From Periconia sp. R9002 (Eukaryota; Ascomycota; Dothideomycetes; Pleosporales; Periconiaceae), in assembly GCA_023627715.1 (NCBI GenBank), contig JAMAHW010000005.1, positions 744,001-808,000 of the forward strand: DNA of 64,000 nt, in the 5' to 3' direction. The notes below the pieces were generated by a model that was given only the letters and a program-made list of their open reading frames with translations, was not told the origin of the DNA and did no database searches. Shown here in pieces: positions 10,769 through 23,812 of this stretch (positions are counted from its first letter, which is position 1; every line of letters begins with the position of its first letter). The position numbers and the translations under genes are program-made.

Positions 10769-13700
10769 ATGGCCTACGTGCTCTCCCTCCGGCCCCAGAG
10801 CCCACTCAAACGATCCTTCAGCGACAATCCCTATCTCCAGTCTTGCTCTCCCCTCAAAGATGTGACAGTTGGCGCACTCCGAGACATAACCACTCGCAAC
10901 GCATCAGTATGCTCACTGTACTCTTCTGATTCGACGCGACCATCACAATGGTTACGCGGTACTGAAAACACACCATTGTCCCGGGCTTCTCGTTCAGCAC
11001 TTAACCTCGTACCGGAAAAGCAACAAAGTACCGCTTCTCCAGCTGGGAACCTTCCGCGAAAGCGGAATTGTGGCCCTAATCGCCCTCCACCTAGTCTATC
11101 GACGATCCACAGCCCTCCGAATAAACATCCAACTCAGATCGAGAACAGCGCCACTGTCGTAGCAGTCCTTGAAGACCCTGTTGATACCCCAGAGTCCGTA
11201 GTCACCGACGACGCCACAGATGATGGCATTGAGTTCATCGAGTTGTACGAGGCAATGCACATCCCACTTCCCCAGGGTTGTTCCTCAGACAACACAAATG
11301 CCGAACTTCCAGATGAGCCGCCGGAGATATATGTTGCTCCTGTTGATCCCCAACCGTTCCGCCGGTGGATGAGCACGTTGAGACGTCGGCATCTGCAGAG
11401 GAACCCGGACAATGCCTATCGAATGCCTGCGATAAAGGTTCTAGCAGGGGACAGTGAAGCCTGTGTTGAAGCGCCCTGTGGTTCTGTAGATGACGCTGTC
11501 CGCAGGATTTCAGAGTCCATGGCATCGTCTATTGGGTGTGTGGTGACAATGAAGTCTGCTTCAATAACATTGGCAAGTGCCAGTATTGCTCCTCGGTCCG
11601 ACTCAGTTGCACTGCGCGGCGTAAATCGTTTTGGCAACAGAAGTACACACTGTTCGGAGATGCGGAAATCAACAGACAGTCACGGAGGTGGCTTGGGAAC
11701 AGTCATAGACGAAGGAGCGTGGTTGCGATCTCTCTCACGTCGCAAAGTCGTCGAGGAACTCATCTCTTCAGAGGAGAGCTACATTTCGGACCTAAAGGTC
11801 TTAATCAATGTATGTATAAATTCCCGCGGTGTATACTGTATCTGACGATGCTTGCCCAGGACTACTTCATAATATTAACATCAGTCCCTACATTACCTGC
11901 TCACACGCGAACGTCCATACAACAAAACATTTCTCAGATTCTGCAGCTGCACGAAGACCTATTGGCGGAGCTCCAACAAGTCATTCCCCAGGCGGACTCA
12001 ACGCAAAGCGCACATCAAGAAACTTTCCCGACAGCAAGAGCAAAGCATATCCGATTTCACAGCGCAGACCTGATGCCAGGACGTTTGCACGACCACAAGA
12101 TATCACGAAGACTCAGGCATTCGCTAGATGGTATTAGCAGATCGTCAGATGCGCGACCACCGGGTATGACGACCGATACCAAGACGGTGGGAGACATTGC
12201 TCGTATTTTCAACAAGCACGTGAGTGATCGGATCACTCATGTCAATCAAGGCTGATTTCCTACTAGATGAAACGATTCTTCACATACGAAGAGTATGGTG
12301 CTCACTGGACAACCATGTCACAAGATCTCACATCCGCATGCAAAAGCATGCATGGCTGGCAGGAGTATGAACGAGGGGTTGAAGCACTATCGAAAGTGGT
12401 AGCTTCTGAGAATAACCGGCAAACGAGCAGTCGTAAAGCTTTGAGCTTTCCTGATCTTCTCATCAAGGTATGCATAGAGAAGGACGGCCGGATATAACCC
12501 ACCACTAATTATAATCAGCCCATACAACGAGTGTGTAAATACCCGCTGCTGTTCGAAGATCTTTGTCGACATACGCCTGTATACGATGACCCAGAAGTTC
12601 ATGCCGAGTTGGAAAAGGCGCTGTTCCGACTTCAAGAGACTATACGCGAAGTCAACAAGGCGAAAGATGACCCTAGGACAAGGCGCCTCATAGAGATTAC
12701 CTGGCAATTACAGGATAGATTATTCTATCCAAAGCAGGTTGGATTGGAGTTTCTTTTTTATTAAAAACGGTTGCTAATCAAGACAGACTATCCCTAGGGC
12801 CCTCATATTCCGGTTACTCGGCCACGTCCTTCTCTGTGGTGTTTTACATGTAGCCTATCAGACACCGGAACGGACCAGGGGCCAGTACATGGTTTGCGTT
12901 CTTTATAAATCTTGCCTGGTGCTTGCAACCGCCAATCGAGCTTTTACACCGTACAGTGTCGTCGCATCAATAGCTCTCGCCAACGGGACCATTGAAGAGT
13001 CTGACAACGGTCGCGGTAATCAATTCCTTCTGTTCACATCGACTAGTGCTAAATTATCTTTAGGACTTCAGTGCCATACTGCACCGCATACTTGGAAGTT
13101 GGTATTTGAACACGGGCATCGGTTGCACGAGATTCTTCTCAGTGCTTGCTCTTCGCAGGAAGAGGAGGTATGGAAGAAGCAATTGCGTGAACGTATCGCG
13201 TGCGAGACGCAGGAATTCAGTGAAGGACAATCCACTATGCAAGACATGTTCTCATCCTTATCGTTGGACATCAAATCTATCGGACCGGTTTTTGGACATG
13301 CAGATAGCTTAGTACGGCGTATGTCAGTGCATCGTGCTGCGACGCTTGGCTCGAAGCCATCCACCACCCAAATTATCATCAAGAACACTCAAGCGCAGAA
13401 GATGCCGGAACCTCCACTCGCATTCGCACCTACTCCCGTTTCTCGATCACAGTCGCACCTGTCAGCCACGCATATCCCGACTTTGGCTCCCAGAAGAGCT
13501 GAACGGATTCGACTGGAGACGGCACTAGAAGATATCTGGACAAAAGATGTGCTACCCTACCCTGGAATGGGCAATCGAAGAGTGGAGAACCAGATCCGCG
13601 CATCGGCCAACTCAGTTATAAGAAAACTTAGCATGGCAAGCATCGCGAGCAACTTCTCCCGCCGCTCGCCTAGCTACTCGAGCATGAGCAACACGCGATC

Positions 13701-14214
13701 CGAGGACTCGTTCGGAAGCAGAGTGCACAAGATGTCACAGGGAAACCTACGTACGCGTTCAGCGGCAGATCGTCGACCGGCTCCGGCAGTCATCGACTTC
13801 CACAGCGCTCCGGCTGCGTTTCTGCCTGCGGATTTCGAGCTGCAGGATCCGAGGCCGTCTGGTCGGCGTCGGAGGCTGGCGAATCGCGCAGCAGCAGGCA
13901 TGGAACGCGGGAGCGAGAAAACTACACCCAATCGACCGAAGCGCACGCGGCGTCTCTCATCACACATCATGAATCTTCCTCGGACGGATATGGGCAGTTT
14001 GGTGGAAACTCGAATGCCATCGGCGGCGTCTCAATCTACCGCAGTGTTTGCGAGTGAGACGTCTACGCAGACGACGGCACGGATCACGGAGTTAAGTAAG
14101 CAGAAGAGAAAAGAGACGAGTGATCGAAACTCGTCGCAGAAGGATCATGCATCACCGCCCCTTGCCAAAAAGTTCTTGAAGAGCAAGAGCAAGGTGTTTA
14201 GTTTTTGGACGTAA
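10769..14214 (+). CDS. Rho guanine nucleotide exchange factor (DH domain)
   Basis: Five exons: 10769-11809, 11860-12219, 12267-12467, 12519-12737, 12787-14214; 1082 aa. It should activate a Rho/Cdc42-type GTPase, so acting in polarity or the cytoskeleton. The first ~320 residues are disordered and Ser/Pro-rich. The Dbl-homology domain starts at RRKVVEELISSEESYISDL (about 325-345). It continues through exons 2-4, with RFFTYEEYGAH, LSFPDLLIKPIQRVCKYPLLF (the conserved helix, assembled across an intron) and the end of the helical bundle near residue 600. An insertion rich in His/Arg/Ser splits the DH domain (about 385-450). A pleckstrin-homology-like region follows (about 620-780), then a basic disordered tail. 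The fourth intron uses a weaker GTTGGA donor, but frame and homology support it. The specific GTPase partner is unknown. Confidence 0.85.
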
Positions 14215-15249
14215 CGAGGGCTTCCCATGTATGGATGGTTGGGGGCGTTTGGATGGACAATGGATTGATTGGGTACCTGTGTGCTTTTCTTCTTTTGGTA
14301 GTGTCCCCCGTTTTGAGTGTTCATTTTTGTCTGGAGTCACTTTCTTTTTTTGAAAAAAAAACAAGAGTGGATTTGGCAAAGTCAAGAAGTCCCTGGAGAG
14401 AGGCGTTTTCACGTACAGCCTGTCGTTGGCACATGCAAGTGTCTAGATGGATAAAAGGGGGAGGGAGTGTGTTTGGTTATCTACCTTATTGCTCTCGAAA
14501 ATGGTACATGACTTTTTGGAACACACAGGTGAGGTAGGTATGTACCAAACGACTTGTAGACGCCATCAAAGGTCTGGTGGTTGGGTAGTGGAAGGGGTTA
14601 CAGACAAGGGCCTTTTCTTCCCCACTGTGTGTGTGGCGTTACTTTCTTGTCCTTTTTTTGCTGCTGCAAGGTACACCCGTTCCCGCACGATAGCCGTCCA
14701 TGTTGGATGTGTGATTTAGGATTGCTATGCGACGGCATGTGAATTGATGCCCGAGTGGGATGTGAGTAAGGAAATGGAAATGGTCGTGTGACGTCACGTA
14801 GTCATGTTTCTGGGGCAAAGCGCGCACGCGACAATTGGGCAATCCATCAATGCACATTGATGAGAAGTCCCACAGCAAGGCAATCTAACCAGCATCGCGT
14901 CATTTCAATTGCTCCGAAGCATCAGCAGCAATTCCAATTTGCCAAGTTTGGCGTCAAGTATGATGAGGCTCAGCAGCTGTGTGCAAGGAGAAGGTGAGAG
15001 AAAGGCTTGGCAATGACGTAGTTCCCGCATTTCCCACACCTCTCTGCCTTACAGCAAACGTAACCGTTAGGGAGCGCGGGGCACCATGAGCTCTAGTAGA
15101 GTAGACATCGTGTGAGCTACAAAAGGCCCCTCATCTCCCTCTCTTCTACCTCCTCTCCTCACTTTACTTGACTCACTACTACTTGCAAACACACCTCCAC
15201 ACACTACCACCCCATCTCTCTCTCCAATCTTCCAAACCAAACCCACATC
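14215..15249. other. Intergenic, RhoGEF to RTC3
   Basis: 3' region of the RhoGEF and promoter/leader of RTC3. A CCCCT element at 15127-15131 fits the stress-response element pentamer. No gene recognised. Confidence 0.5.
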
Positions 15250-15744
15250 ATGCCTCGCGGAAACGACGCCCAAGTGAAAGTCCACTACCAGGGCAAGGAG
15301 GATGACTACATCATCTTTGTTGACAGCGCCGATGTCGTCGAGGAGTGGAAGAAGGACTCTTCTGTGCCCCTTGCCCAGGTGGTGAGCGGTTGGAAGATCT
15401 TTGTCACCCACAAGTAAGTTTTTCTATCCACTACGATGAATACCCCGCTATCTTGGACGTCCTTGGGAATGAACCATCTGCTGACCCGCAATCCGTATAG
15501 GCAAGGTACTCAGGGTATCCTCGACGGCGCCAGCAACCAGCAGCTCGATGCCGAGTTTGGCACATCCAAGGAAGAGGAAGTCGTCAAGATCATCCTCGAG
15601 AAGGGCCACATACAAGAGACCCAGGTATGTCTCTCCCACATCGACCAACTACCAGCCCTTCATCAAACTAACCCGCGGTCAAAACAGAACAAGGAACGCC
15701 AGGGCGACACAAACCTCACCAAGGGCCCCGCCGTCGCCCACTAG
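15250..15744 (+). CDS. RTC3: SBDS-domain protein Rtc3
   Basis: Three exons: 15250-15413, 15501-15624, 15688-15744; 114 aa. It resembles yeast Rtc3 (YHR087W), a single N-terminal SBDS-type domain protein linked to RNA metabolism and stress; family length is about 110 aa. Visible family features are YQGKEDDYIIFVDSADVVEEW (residues about 13-33), SGWKIFVTHKQGTQG across the first intron, LDAEFGTSKEEEVVKIIL and the short polar tail. It lacks the later SBDS domains that bind the ribosome. The CCCCT stress element upstream would fit induction by stress, as in yeast, but that is inference. Confidence 0.9.
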
Positions 15745-17212
15745 ACAGAGACCACCCATTTCGGACGATACTCTGTCTAGCTCCCATCTTCCCTTTCACG
15801 TAAGATAATACTTTGGCGACTCATACGAATTTTTTATTGGCATACTCGGAGTGGGCCGGGGGGTCGATGATGGTTCAGGGGAATTGATGGAACAAAACAT
15901 CAGATGGCAGGCCGGCTAACAATCGCCGCCGTCAACCCCCACACTCTGAGAGGGTTTTAGAATGGGAGGAACCCGGAACATCAAGGCTATGTGGTCTTTT
16001 TGAATTATGTATTTGCATGGTCTCTCTGTGCTGCGAACATATCCCCGTCTTGTAAAAGAGATGGCGTGGCAGAGAGGACCGTCTAACGATGATCAATGAA
16101 GGCATTTATGAATGAATCTCTGACTGTTTCCGTCGATTGCACCTGCGTGGATGTTATAACTCCATTTCCATCATACCTTTCTCCAATTACACGTTGATAT
16201 CGATATCAACATCCCCCAGGTCTAAACACATTGAATCAAGCAAGCACACCACCACCATCAACATCTACCAACCACCTTTCCCCATCAATCTCACATACCC
16301 ATCCTTTCCCTCCTCATCTTTCCCCCTCGTCATCACATTCCCTTCCCTATCCCTCCATCAATCATCACCACCGCAGTCATCACTCCATTTTTCTCCCTTC
16401 TTCTCCCCTCACCTCACGTCACCTAACCACCAACCTCCCTCAATCCACCCATCCCCCTTCCTTTCCTTTCTTCCTTCCCTCCAGATGTCCCCTCTCATTT
16501 CTACAACAATGATCACGCACGCTATATCACCATATCATCATACAACACACACCACAGTATACAACACTCAACACACGAACGACCATCTCCTGGAGATGAA
16601 AAAAGCGAAGAACACAGGACCATGCATTTATTCGTTGGTTCGTTGGTTCTTTCACACATCTACGCTATAATTATGGTTTGCTCATTACATGCATACAAGC
16701 ATGCAATGATAACGCTTTAGATTCCCACACAAAAAAAAAGAAAGAAAAAAGAAAGATTGGGGAAAGTAAGAAGGAAGAAGGAAGAAGGAAGGGAAGTGGT
16801 ATACCGACTGTACTGTACTAACTGTATTGTACTGAATGCATGGGACCTCGATCATTACGTAGATGCATACATACATACATGTAGAATGGTATTGTTTGAT
16901 TAATTCGTTCGAAATAACATTTGAAGAAAGGAAGAAGGAGAAAAGTGGTATACTGCCGTTCATGACTTGTTGGAACTCCGAAACTCCGTCTGGGAAAATA
17001 AAAGAGGGTACAAGGGGAAAGGGAGGGAAAGGGGTGGGGGATGCGAGGGGATATATAGCCTTCTCTGGCTACCTTTTTGTTTTTCTTTCTTTGACATCGC
17101 GTCGTGTCGTGTCGTGTCATGTCGTGTCGTGACAACACTCTCACATATTACCCCAATGTCCGTTTCCGTTTCCACCTTCACCACCTTCCCTCACATACAC
17201 ACATACACAAAC
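15745..17212. other. Convergent intergenic region, RTC3 and Mid2-like gene
   Basis: Low-complexity C-rich, then A/G-rich sequence, presumably 3' UTRs. A GTCGT pentanucleotide array lies at 17100-17131. No gene recognised. Confidence 0.55.
17100..17131. repeat. (GTCGT)n-like short tandem repeat
   Basis: Six pentamer units with one C-to-A variant, read directly in the sequence. Confidence 0.9.
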
Positions 17213-18999
17213 TCACGGCCCCCTCCCCTCCTTAACCCCCTCCGTATCCACACTCCCCAACTCCGCAACCGCAGGCGGCGACGGCTGCGCCATCTCAGCA
17301 GCACTTGCACCTACATTCTCCGCACCACTAAGCTCCACCGCCTCAGGTACATTCCCCAGATGCGCAGCGTGGCCAGGCGGCGGACGATACGGAACGTACC
17401 CACCTCCTCCACCCGTTCCACCCGTCACCGTCGTAGAGTTCTGAGAAGGAGAAGGAGAAGAAAAGGCGTACCCAACCGGCGCACTCCCCCAACTCGCCGA
17501 CATGACGGGTGGAGGGGACTCTGCGTCCGCGTTTCCTCCTGCGTAGTACCGCTGTCCTCCTCCTCCTCCTCCTACTCCAGACGTCGTCGTATTCATATCC
17601 GGATTCGACGGAGCGTGAGTTTGAACTTGAGAATTCCCACCCCCCAGCCCCACCAAATACGGCGCATGCGGTACGGGCGCGCCATCAGCGAATCCATTCC
17701 CGGTATCCAGCTCCGCGGACCCGGGGATCGTGGAGATGGGGCGCGCGGGACCGACGGATTGGGACTCGAGTTCGGGGGGGAGGTTTGCGTTCTCAGTATT
17801 TGCGAAAGTTGTTGGAGCGCCGACTTTCTCGCTCGTCGTCTTCCCGTTCGTCTGGCGCTGGAGTTTCTTGCCGCCTGTGAAGCCTAGAGCTGCGCCGCCG
17901 GCGAATTCGGTGGTGGGTTTTTCCGACGTGTAGGCGTCCGGGGTGGATGTGTAGGAGTTATGTTTGGATTGGAGGGCGCGCTTGCGGATGAGCCAGGTGA
18001 GGATTCCGGCGAGGGCGAGGGCGAGGGGGATGCCCACGGCACAGCCTACGATGATGGGTAGTTTGGAGGAGGTGGAGGAGGTGGGGGTGCCGGTGGGTTG
18101 GTTGGCTTGGCCGGGGATCGTGGTTGAGGTTCCCACGGCCGTGGTGAGGGTTGAGGATTCGGTGATGGTGGTTGGGCCTGATGGACCGTTGGAAGTACGC
18201 GTGCCCACCGAGGTGAGGATGGAGCTGCTTGTGGAGACGGATGGTGGTGAAGAAGAGGAGGATGGTCGGGAGGAGGAAGGGCTTCCACTGGTCGGGTTGG
18301 TACTGCTGCCGCTGTCGGCGTCGCCGTCGCTCGCGAGACCCGTGATGGAGGCTAGATTGGGCGCGCTGGACGCTGTGGATGCGCCAATAGTCGCGTACGC
18401 TTTGCCGTCTTGCAGCTGGAAGAAGGGACGTGGGGCGGGTGATTCCTTGCAGCAGTTTACGTGCTGTGCGTCTGCGTTGCAGCACCAGGCGTTGTCGTGG
18501 TCGGCGCATTGGGTGATGGATTCACCGCCGGGGGCTTGCATTTCTTTTTGGCACATATTGTCAGTTTGTTTTTCAGTCCAGACTATATAGCTTGTTTAAG
18601 GGTAAAGAGGTTTCTGGACTCACTGTACGTGCACATGTTCCGCGCACAGCCCGGCGACTCCCACTTCTGGTCGGTGCAGCTGTACCTCCCATACAGCTTG
18701 TCGGGCGGGTAATGGCAGAGGCCATTGTCCATGCATTCCCACTTGTCGGGACAGCACGCCGAGCCTGGTTGCGAGGAGCACGGTTTCTCTGAATCTGCGG
18801 CTTTGACACCGTTGGGGTAGTCTTCAAGCGTGTCAGTGTTCGGTCGTTACCTATGTACAGTCCCAGAGTCTGAACTTTTTTTTCTGAGGGAGAAGAAAAA
18901 CGTACAGCACGTTTGCGCGAGGCCGACCTGGAGAATGGTGAAGAGGACGCCCGACAGGCGCAAGCAATTGAACTTTTGCCCTCTCATGGTGGGGACCAT
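17213..18999 (-). CDS. Mid2-like single-pass membrane protein
   Basis: Three exons: 18999-18906, 18821-18624, 18543-17213; about 540 aa. A signal peptide (residues about 1-29, ending GLAQTC) is followed by CYYPNG and many cysteines (about 30-140, including SACCPDKWECMDNGLCHYP and NAWCCNADA). Then comes a long Ser/Thr/Pro-rich, likely O-glycosylated stalk, one TM helix (about 260-283, PIIVGCAVGIPLALALAGIL) with the basic stop LIRKR, and a ~250-residue disordered cytosolic tail rich in Gly and Pro. This layout is common among filamentous fungal cell-wall sensor-like proteins. A role in sensing is inference. Two in-frame ATGs (18999 and 18987) both have A at -3, and either gives a workable signal peptide. 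The second intron uses an AAAAAG acceptor, chosen because it restores frame. Confidence 0.75.
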
Positions 19000-21488
19000 T
19001 GTTTGGGTGGTTTGTCCACCAAGGTGCGGCGTGGTCGTTCTGTTTGTTTAGCTAGTGCTGGAATCAATCACTTGACGTCGAATCGTGGTGTAGAAAGCTG
19101 GAGCATGCGGCTCGACGGCGATTAGTCGACGAAGCAGCGAGAGAGTAGGGAGAGGACGCTGAAAAGGAAAAAAGAGGGTATAGTAAAAGAAGAAGTGAAG
19201 GGTAGACGGTTGAAGGCGGCGCAGACAGAGGAGCAAGAAGACAAGGCTTGCTCGCACGCGATAGGTCGGTTGGGTAGAGTAGGTCTAGGGTAGTAAAGAG
19301 CAAAAGGTACAACTGCACAGCACTGCAAGATGACCGCACGGCACAAATGAACGACGCAATGCAGGCAGATGGACAGATACCCTGGTCTCGGAAAAATTGA
19401 TGATCAGGACCAGGTACCTGTTTGTTCATAAGGTCCCGCTCTCGGGTCTCGTGAGTAGAGTGAGTACCTAATGTGACTTGCTTGTGTCGCTGTGTACGAG
19501 CGTCTGTCTACGCGCTGATTAGTGCACCTGTCTCTGTTTGACACTGTATTAAATTGTTTAAGGCTCAATCCGTAGCACAACGCGCAGCACTTGCTCCACC
19601 CGCGCAAAAAAAGCCAACAGACCCCATCGCGAGAAATTACAAAGAAAGAAAGAAAAGCCTGTTTGCTTGCCTGCCTACCTTCCTTTTCTCTGCTCACTCC
19701 TCTGCTCTGCTGCTCCCATGATGAATAGTGACGCCATGTTCCTAATAATATCAGACGCATATTGTCAAGTAGCATCCCTGTTCTGCTCTCCACGATCGTC
19801 GTCGCCCGCCCCTAGCACAGCACCCCTGTTCCTGGTCCAAGAACCGACTATCCTCAGGAAATCAAATACGTACTCACTGTAGTTACTATATGAGTGATGA
19901 GCAAAACAGTACATACTCAGTAAGTATTCCCCATTTCTCCTCCCCGCGAGTGGAGAAACGCCTTGGCGCTTGTGCCTTATCCTACGTTACACACACACGA
20001 CACACATGTTGCTCACCCCGGATCGGGAAAGTGGATAAGCCGCCTCGTAGATTTATGAAACGAGGACATTGGGGATCTTTAGAAGAGAGGGTCCTTCTCT
20101 TTTTGCAAGCGAAGAGGACTCTTATCTATTTACAGTAAGACGGATGGACAGGAATATGACGTTTGTGAGGGGAAGATATCAAACATGGTCGTGGATAGGC
20201 GTGCCATATTGCTATTTTTGGGGGGTTGCGACAGATGTGATATAGGAAACACGCCATAAATCTTTCAACATGGGGAAAACTTATGTTTGAATTGTGCATA
20301 AGAGAAAAAAGAAGCGACAAAATCAATACAGCATTGGGGGGGGGGAAGCTCAGAAGAAGACGAAAAACCGGCTTTCCATTCAATTCGCCATGTTCCTCCC
20401 CTATCCAATACCGATGTATCGAATGGCTGTTCGCAAGCGAGGCTGGCTGCCGGGAGAAGATCGTCTCGGGAAGGGGAGGTGATTGGTCCAGCACGTCAAT
20501 CAGCACGCTCTTTTGCCGAATAAGTGTTCGCTGTTAAGAGTAATATCACGCGTGCGCTAGAACATCGATAATGTTGCTGTCGGAAGGCTCCGCGGGAGGA
20601 GTTGTATGTGTATTTTTTTTTTTCTGAAGAGGCTGTACCACTCAAGCGCTGTCTTGAAACTTGTTGGAGAGGCGTTCAATGGCGGTGCAGTTGTCGCAAG
20701 GCTGCCAGAGGAGGCGGCGTGGTTGCGGCGTTGAATGGGGCAAAAAGGTGGGATTGATCTTCTGTCTACTCGCGAGGGAGCGAGATGGCAGTATTGCTGA
20801 TCGTCATGGGCTGTGGGAGGAGAGGAACAGGGGTGGTGGTGGAGGTGGATTACTGACTGTGGCGTGGGATTGTGGCTTGGTTAATGGCGCTATCATCGAC
20901 TTCATGCAGGAACGAACGAACCCTTTGCAACGTCCGGTAAACACAACCAGCGCCTTATGCTCTGTACAAACAACCCTCTTTCATATAACAACTTCAACCT
21001 CTCCAAAAACAAATAGCAGTTCTTGGCATATAATTTTCTCGGTGCAAAAAAAAATCCAAAAGAAACGAGCTCAGAGGCTTATCCTCCGCCTTTTTAGGCG
21101 GGCGCTCTCTTAAACCCGCCCAGAAACCATTTTTAAATGATTTGCTGTGGGTTCGAACTTTTGCTCGAAAGGCTACACTGGTTTGGAATGTGGGTTTCGA
21201 ATTGACCATTCGGCCAACTCGAGGTTCTCATTCCAGCAGCTGTATGCTTTCGAGGGACTTGTTCTTTGATGGTAGAATTTGTGGCTTAACTTGATTAATA
21301 TGGTGGTGGTTTTTGAGGTGGGTGTGTATAGAGGGCGGTTACACAGAAGTTTTCAAGCGAGGGTATAGTGTAGGTTACACCGGACGTTTATGTGAGTGAC
21401 TAGTACGAAAGTGTACATACGTGTGTGCAAGGGTAAAGTTCGACGACGCTGCTAGACTGCAAACGCACTATGTTGCTACTGCTCTTCT
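19000..21488. other. Gene-poor region, left part
   Basis: Upstream of the Mid2-like gene. Only short open frames without recognisable domains. A G-run lies at about 20335-20343 and a small GC-rich hairpin, CGCC-TTTTTA-GGCG, at about 21090. Confidence 0.5.
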
Positions 21489-22351
21489 CTACCCTGACTG
21501 TCGCAAGAAGAACGGCTGAGTGTCAGCTTTGCACGTCTTGTTCGAGGGCGGTACAACGCCTTGATCGAGATACCGGCGGACGTGTTCGAAAGCACATTCA
21601 GACCGGGACATCAGTGCAGTGCAACCGACCGCATCGTTGACAAGAAGCGCCGAGTTCGTGAAAGTGAAGCCATAGAGCGCGCACTTCACCTCACATCACC
21701 ATCCAAGGCGGCCACGACACAAGCGTCCCACAAGTTCCCAATGGGGATACGTACTGTTTCAGTGGCGTGACGGCGTCGATAATGTTCGATGTGATGAGAA
21801 TGGAACAGCTGACCTTTTTCCTCGGTGTGACAGCTACATCAACCAATCATCCACTATTGCGAAAGAAGGTCTTCGAGGAGGGGAGACTTACGAACAAATG
21901 TTTGACTCTGGAGCGGTACAAACGTCCAGTTCCAACACAGCGTGCTCAGCGCCTCCAAGTAACCTTCCATCCGCATCCACCCACGAAATCGATACCTCCG
22001 CGAAATACATACCATACGTGAGCTTCGACCCATCACAGTCGTAGCATGGGACTAGTTCCACAACCTCAACCAACGACGATGCGTTGCGGTTCTCGAGATC
22101 GAGCAGGACCTACGCGAATGTAGGGTCCGCGGCTTGTATGCTACCTTGAAGAAAGGCAAAGCGAAAGTCTGTCCATGATTCGTCGAAAACGAGGGTGGAA
22201 TGGTGGTGGAGGTGTGAATAGTAGCTGGCGCTACCCTATCCTCGATGCTCTTCGCCGAGTCAGCGTAGAAGGCACAGCGTTGTGGGCCGGTGTTGAGGGA
22301 GGAATTGAAGAAAGGGGGGATTGCAGCAGAGGCAGGCGTCCAGGTATGAGG
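21489..22351 (-). pseudogene. Degraded TAP-type alpha/beta hydrolase (S33 peptidase-like), C-terminal half
   Basis: Reading the minus strand from 22351 gives, in order, segments that fit tripeptidyl-aminopeptidase-type hydrolases with a TAP C-terminal domain. They are FFNSSLNTGPQRCAFYADSA, then AYKPRTLHS, then LLDLENRNASSLVEVVEL, YLEALSTL, ILITSNIIDAVTPLK and, last, SECAFEHVRRYLDQGVVPPS with KTCKADTQPFF before a stop at 21489. Likely introns sit at 21964-22012 and 21834-21891, and a third near 21695-21760 is possible. Defects: no N-terminal half with the nucleophile serine; the frame changes by one base between the AYKP and LLDLE segments (about 22109-22114), with a TAG in the other frame; and the position where the family has catalytic GHT reads GCT. 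The family call rests on remembered motifs, not a search. An intact gene with unusual splicing is less likely. Confidence 0.55.
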
Positions 22352-23303
22352 CTGAACGTATGGATGGTAAGTAAGTATACTTCAACGAGATTAGTTACCA
22401 CTCCTACCATCTTTCCCCTCTTTTCTTCTTTCACACCCCCGAGGCCTTGCTCGGTTTGTTCTTTTGTTTCTAGGTAACCAACCATTCTCTTTCACCACAT
22501 CTCCCAAGCACTTTGGAAACCCTCGAAAATCTCGCAGCATATAAACCATCTATACTCAGTAAGCAATCCGTGTGTGGTAGTCAATAAGGAGCAAACCTCA
22601 AACTCCACTCATCCACCATTATCCCCCTCTACCCACACTCAAACACACTCAGATCCACAATACCTACCCTCAAACCATCTCAATCCAAACCCACAATTGC
22701 CATCAATCCCTCAACAAAAGAACAAAACAAAGTCAACTTTTTTGAGAAAGCTAGGTACTTTACGGCGAAATTTCGTGGGGACGAAGTGTGGAGTTGAAGT
22801 TTTCATCTGAGGTAACACAGCGAGGAGGGGGCGAACATGGAGGGGGGGGAGGGCTAAGATGGTTCCGTGCTAGTAAATATCTGCAATGACAAACATACAT
22901 GTACAGCCTTACAATTATACACACTACTTCTTAACAAATACCCCTCGTTGTGAAAGAAATTGCTTATGGTTAAAGGGAAGGAGTGTGGAGTTTCACGTGT
23001 TTGTTGGGGAGAGAAGGCGAGGGGTTGTGAGATGTATATACGAGATAGAAGGGTGGTTTGAAGATGCGTATAAAGTACGATAGAAGTATGATAGACTGAG
23101 TGTATGAACTGTGAATAGACGCTCGAAATACTAAGTACGTCCAGCACGATGGAGTGATCATGAAACATACTTGTATCCATCCATCTTCCAACAATCCAAC
23201 CTCATAAGCCTTGAAACCTCTCACTCAATCACTCACAAAACAACGCAAAAAGTATGTATACAAAAATCAAAAACTTTTGTTATATCCCCGCTCCGCTCGT
23301 ACT

Positions 23304-23457
23304 CCCAGTATACAATATCAATCCACCAAAGAAAAGTTTGGTTGAAAAAGGAGTTTGTAAAAATCTTGCGGTAAAAGAGCGTAAAATTTTAGTTTTTACG
23401 CTCTTTTCCCGCAAGATTTTTACAAACTCCTTTTTCAACCAACTTTTACATACTGGG
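23304..23457. repeat. Near-perfect hairpin / foldback element
   Basis: The left arm 23332-23386 and right arm 23394-23447 are reverse complements, apart from one bulged T and one mismatch. About 32 bp pair without interruption, followed by 14 bp after the mismatch, around a 7-nt loop. A further 7-bp pair (CCCAGTA at 23304-23310 with TACTGGG at 23451-23457) lies outside. No clear target-site duplication was found. It could be a small non-autonomous foldback transposon or a small-RNA hairpin. Confidence 0.85.
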
Positions 23458-23812
23458 TCTAGGCAGCCAGCCTAGGTAGGATACGTAGGGACTGTTTCAA
23501 GTGTTCTACAATTGGAGAAAGAAAGATAAGGAGATGGGGTAGGATAGGGTAGGATAGGGTAGGAAACGGCATTACTAACAATGCGAGTAAACGCCTAGCT
23601 GAGGGGGTACAGAGATGGGAGAAGTAGAAGGTGAGAATACGACTAGATGAACAACACATTATAAAAACAAAAAGACACGGCGAAACGGCCTGCTGAAGGC
23701 GTTGTTAACTCCAACTTTTCAACCTAAAAAAAGAAAAAAGAAAAAAAAAAAGCGGCTTCCAGCTAAGCACAGTAGAACCCATGTTCAACCAACCTCAATC
23801 GCGATCTTCCAT

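Noticed and set aside
21140..21160. GGGTTCGAAC, tRNA B-box-like sequence
   Set aside because: No A box at the correct distance and no cloverleaf could be drawn; same for GGGTTCGACGG near 24031.
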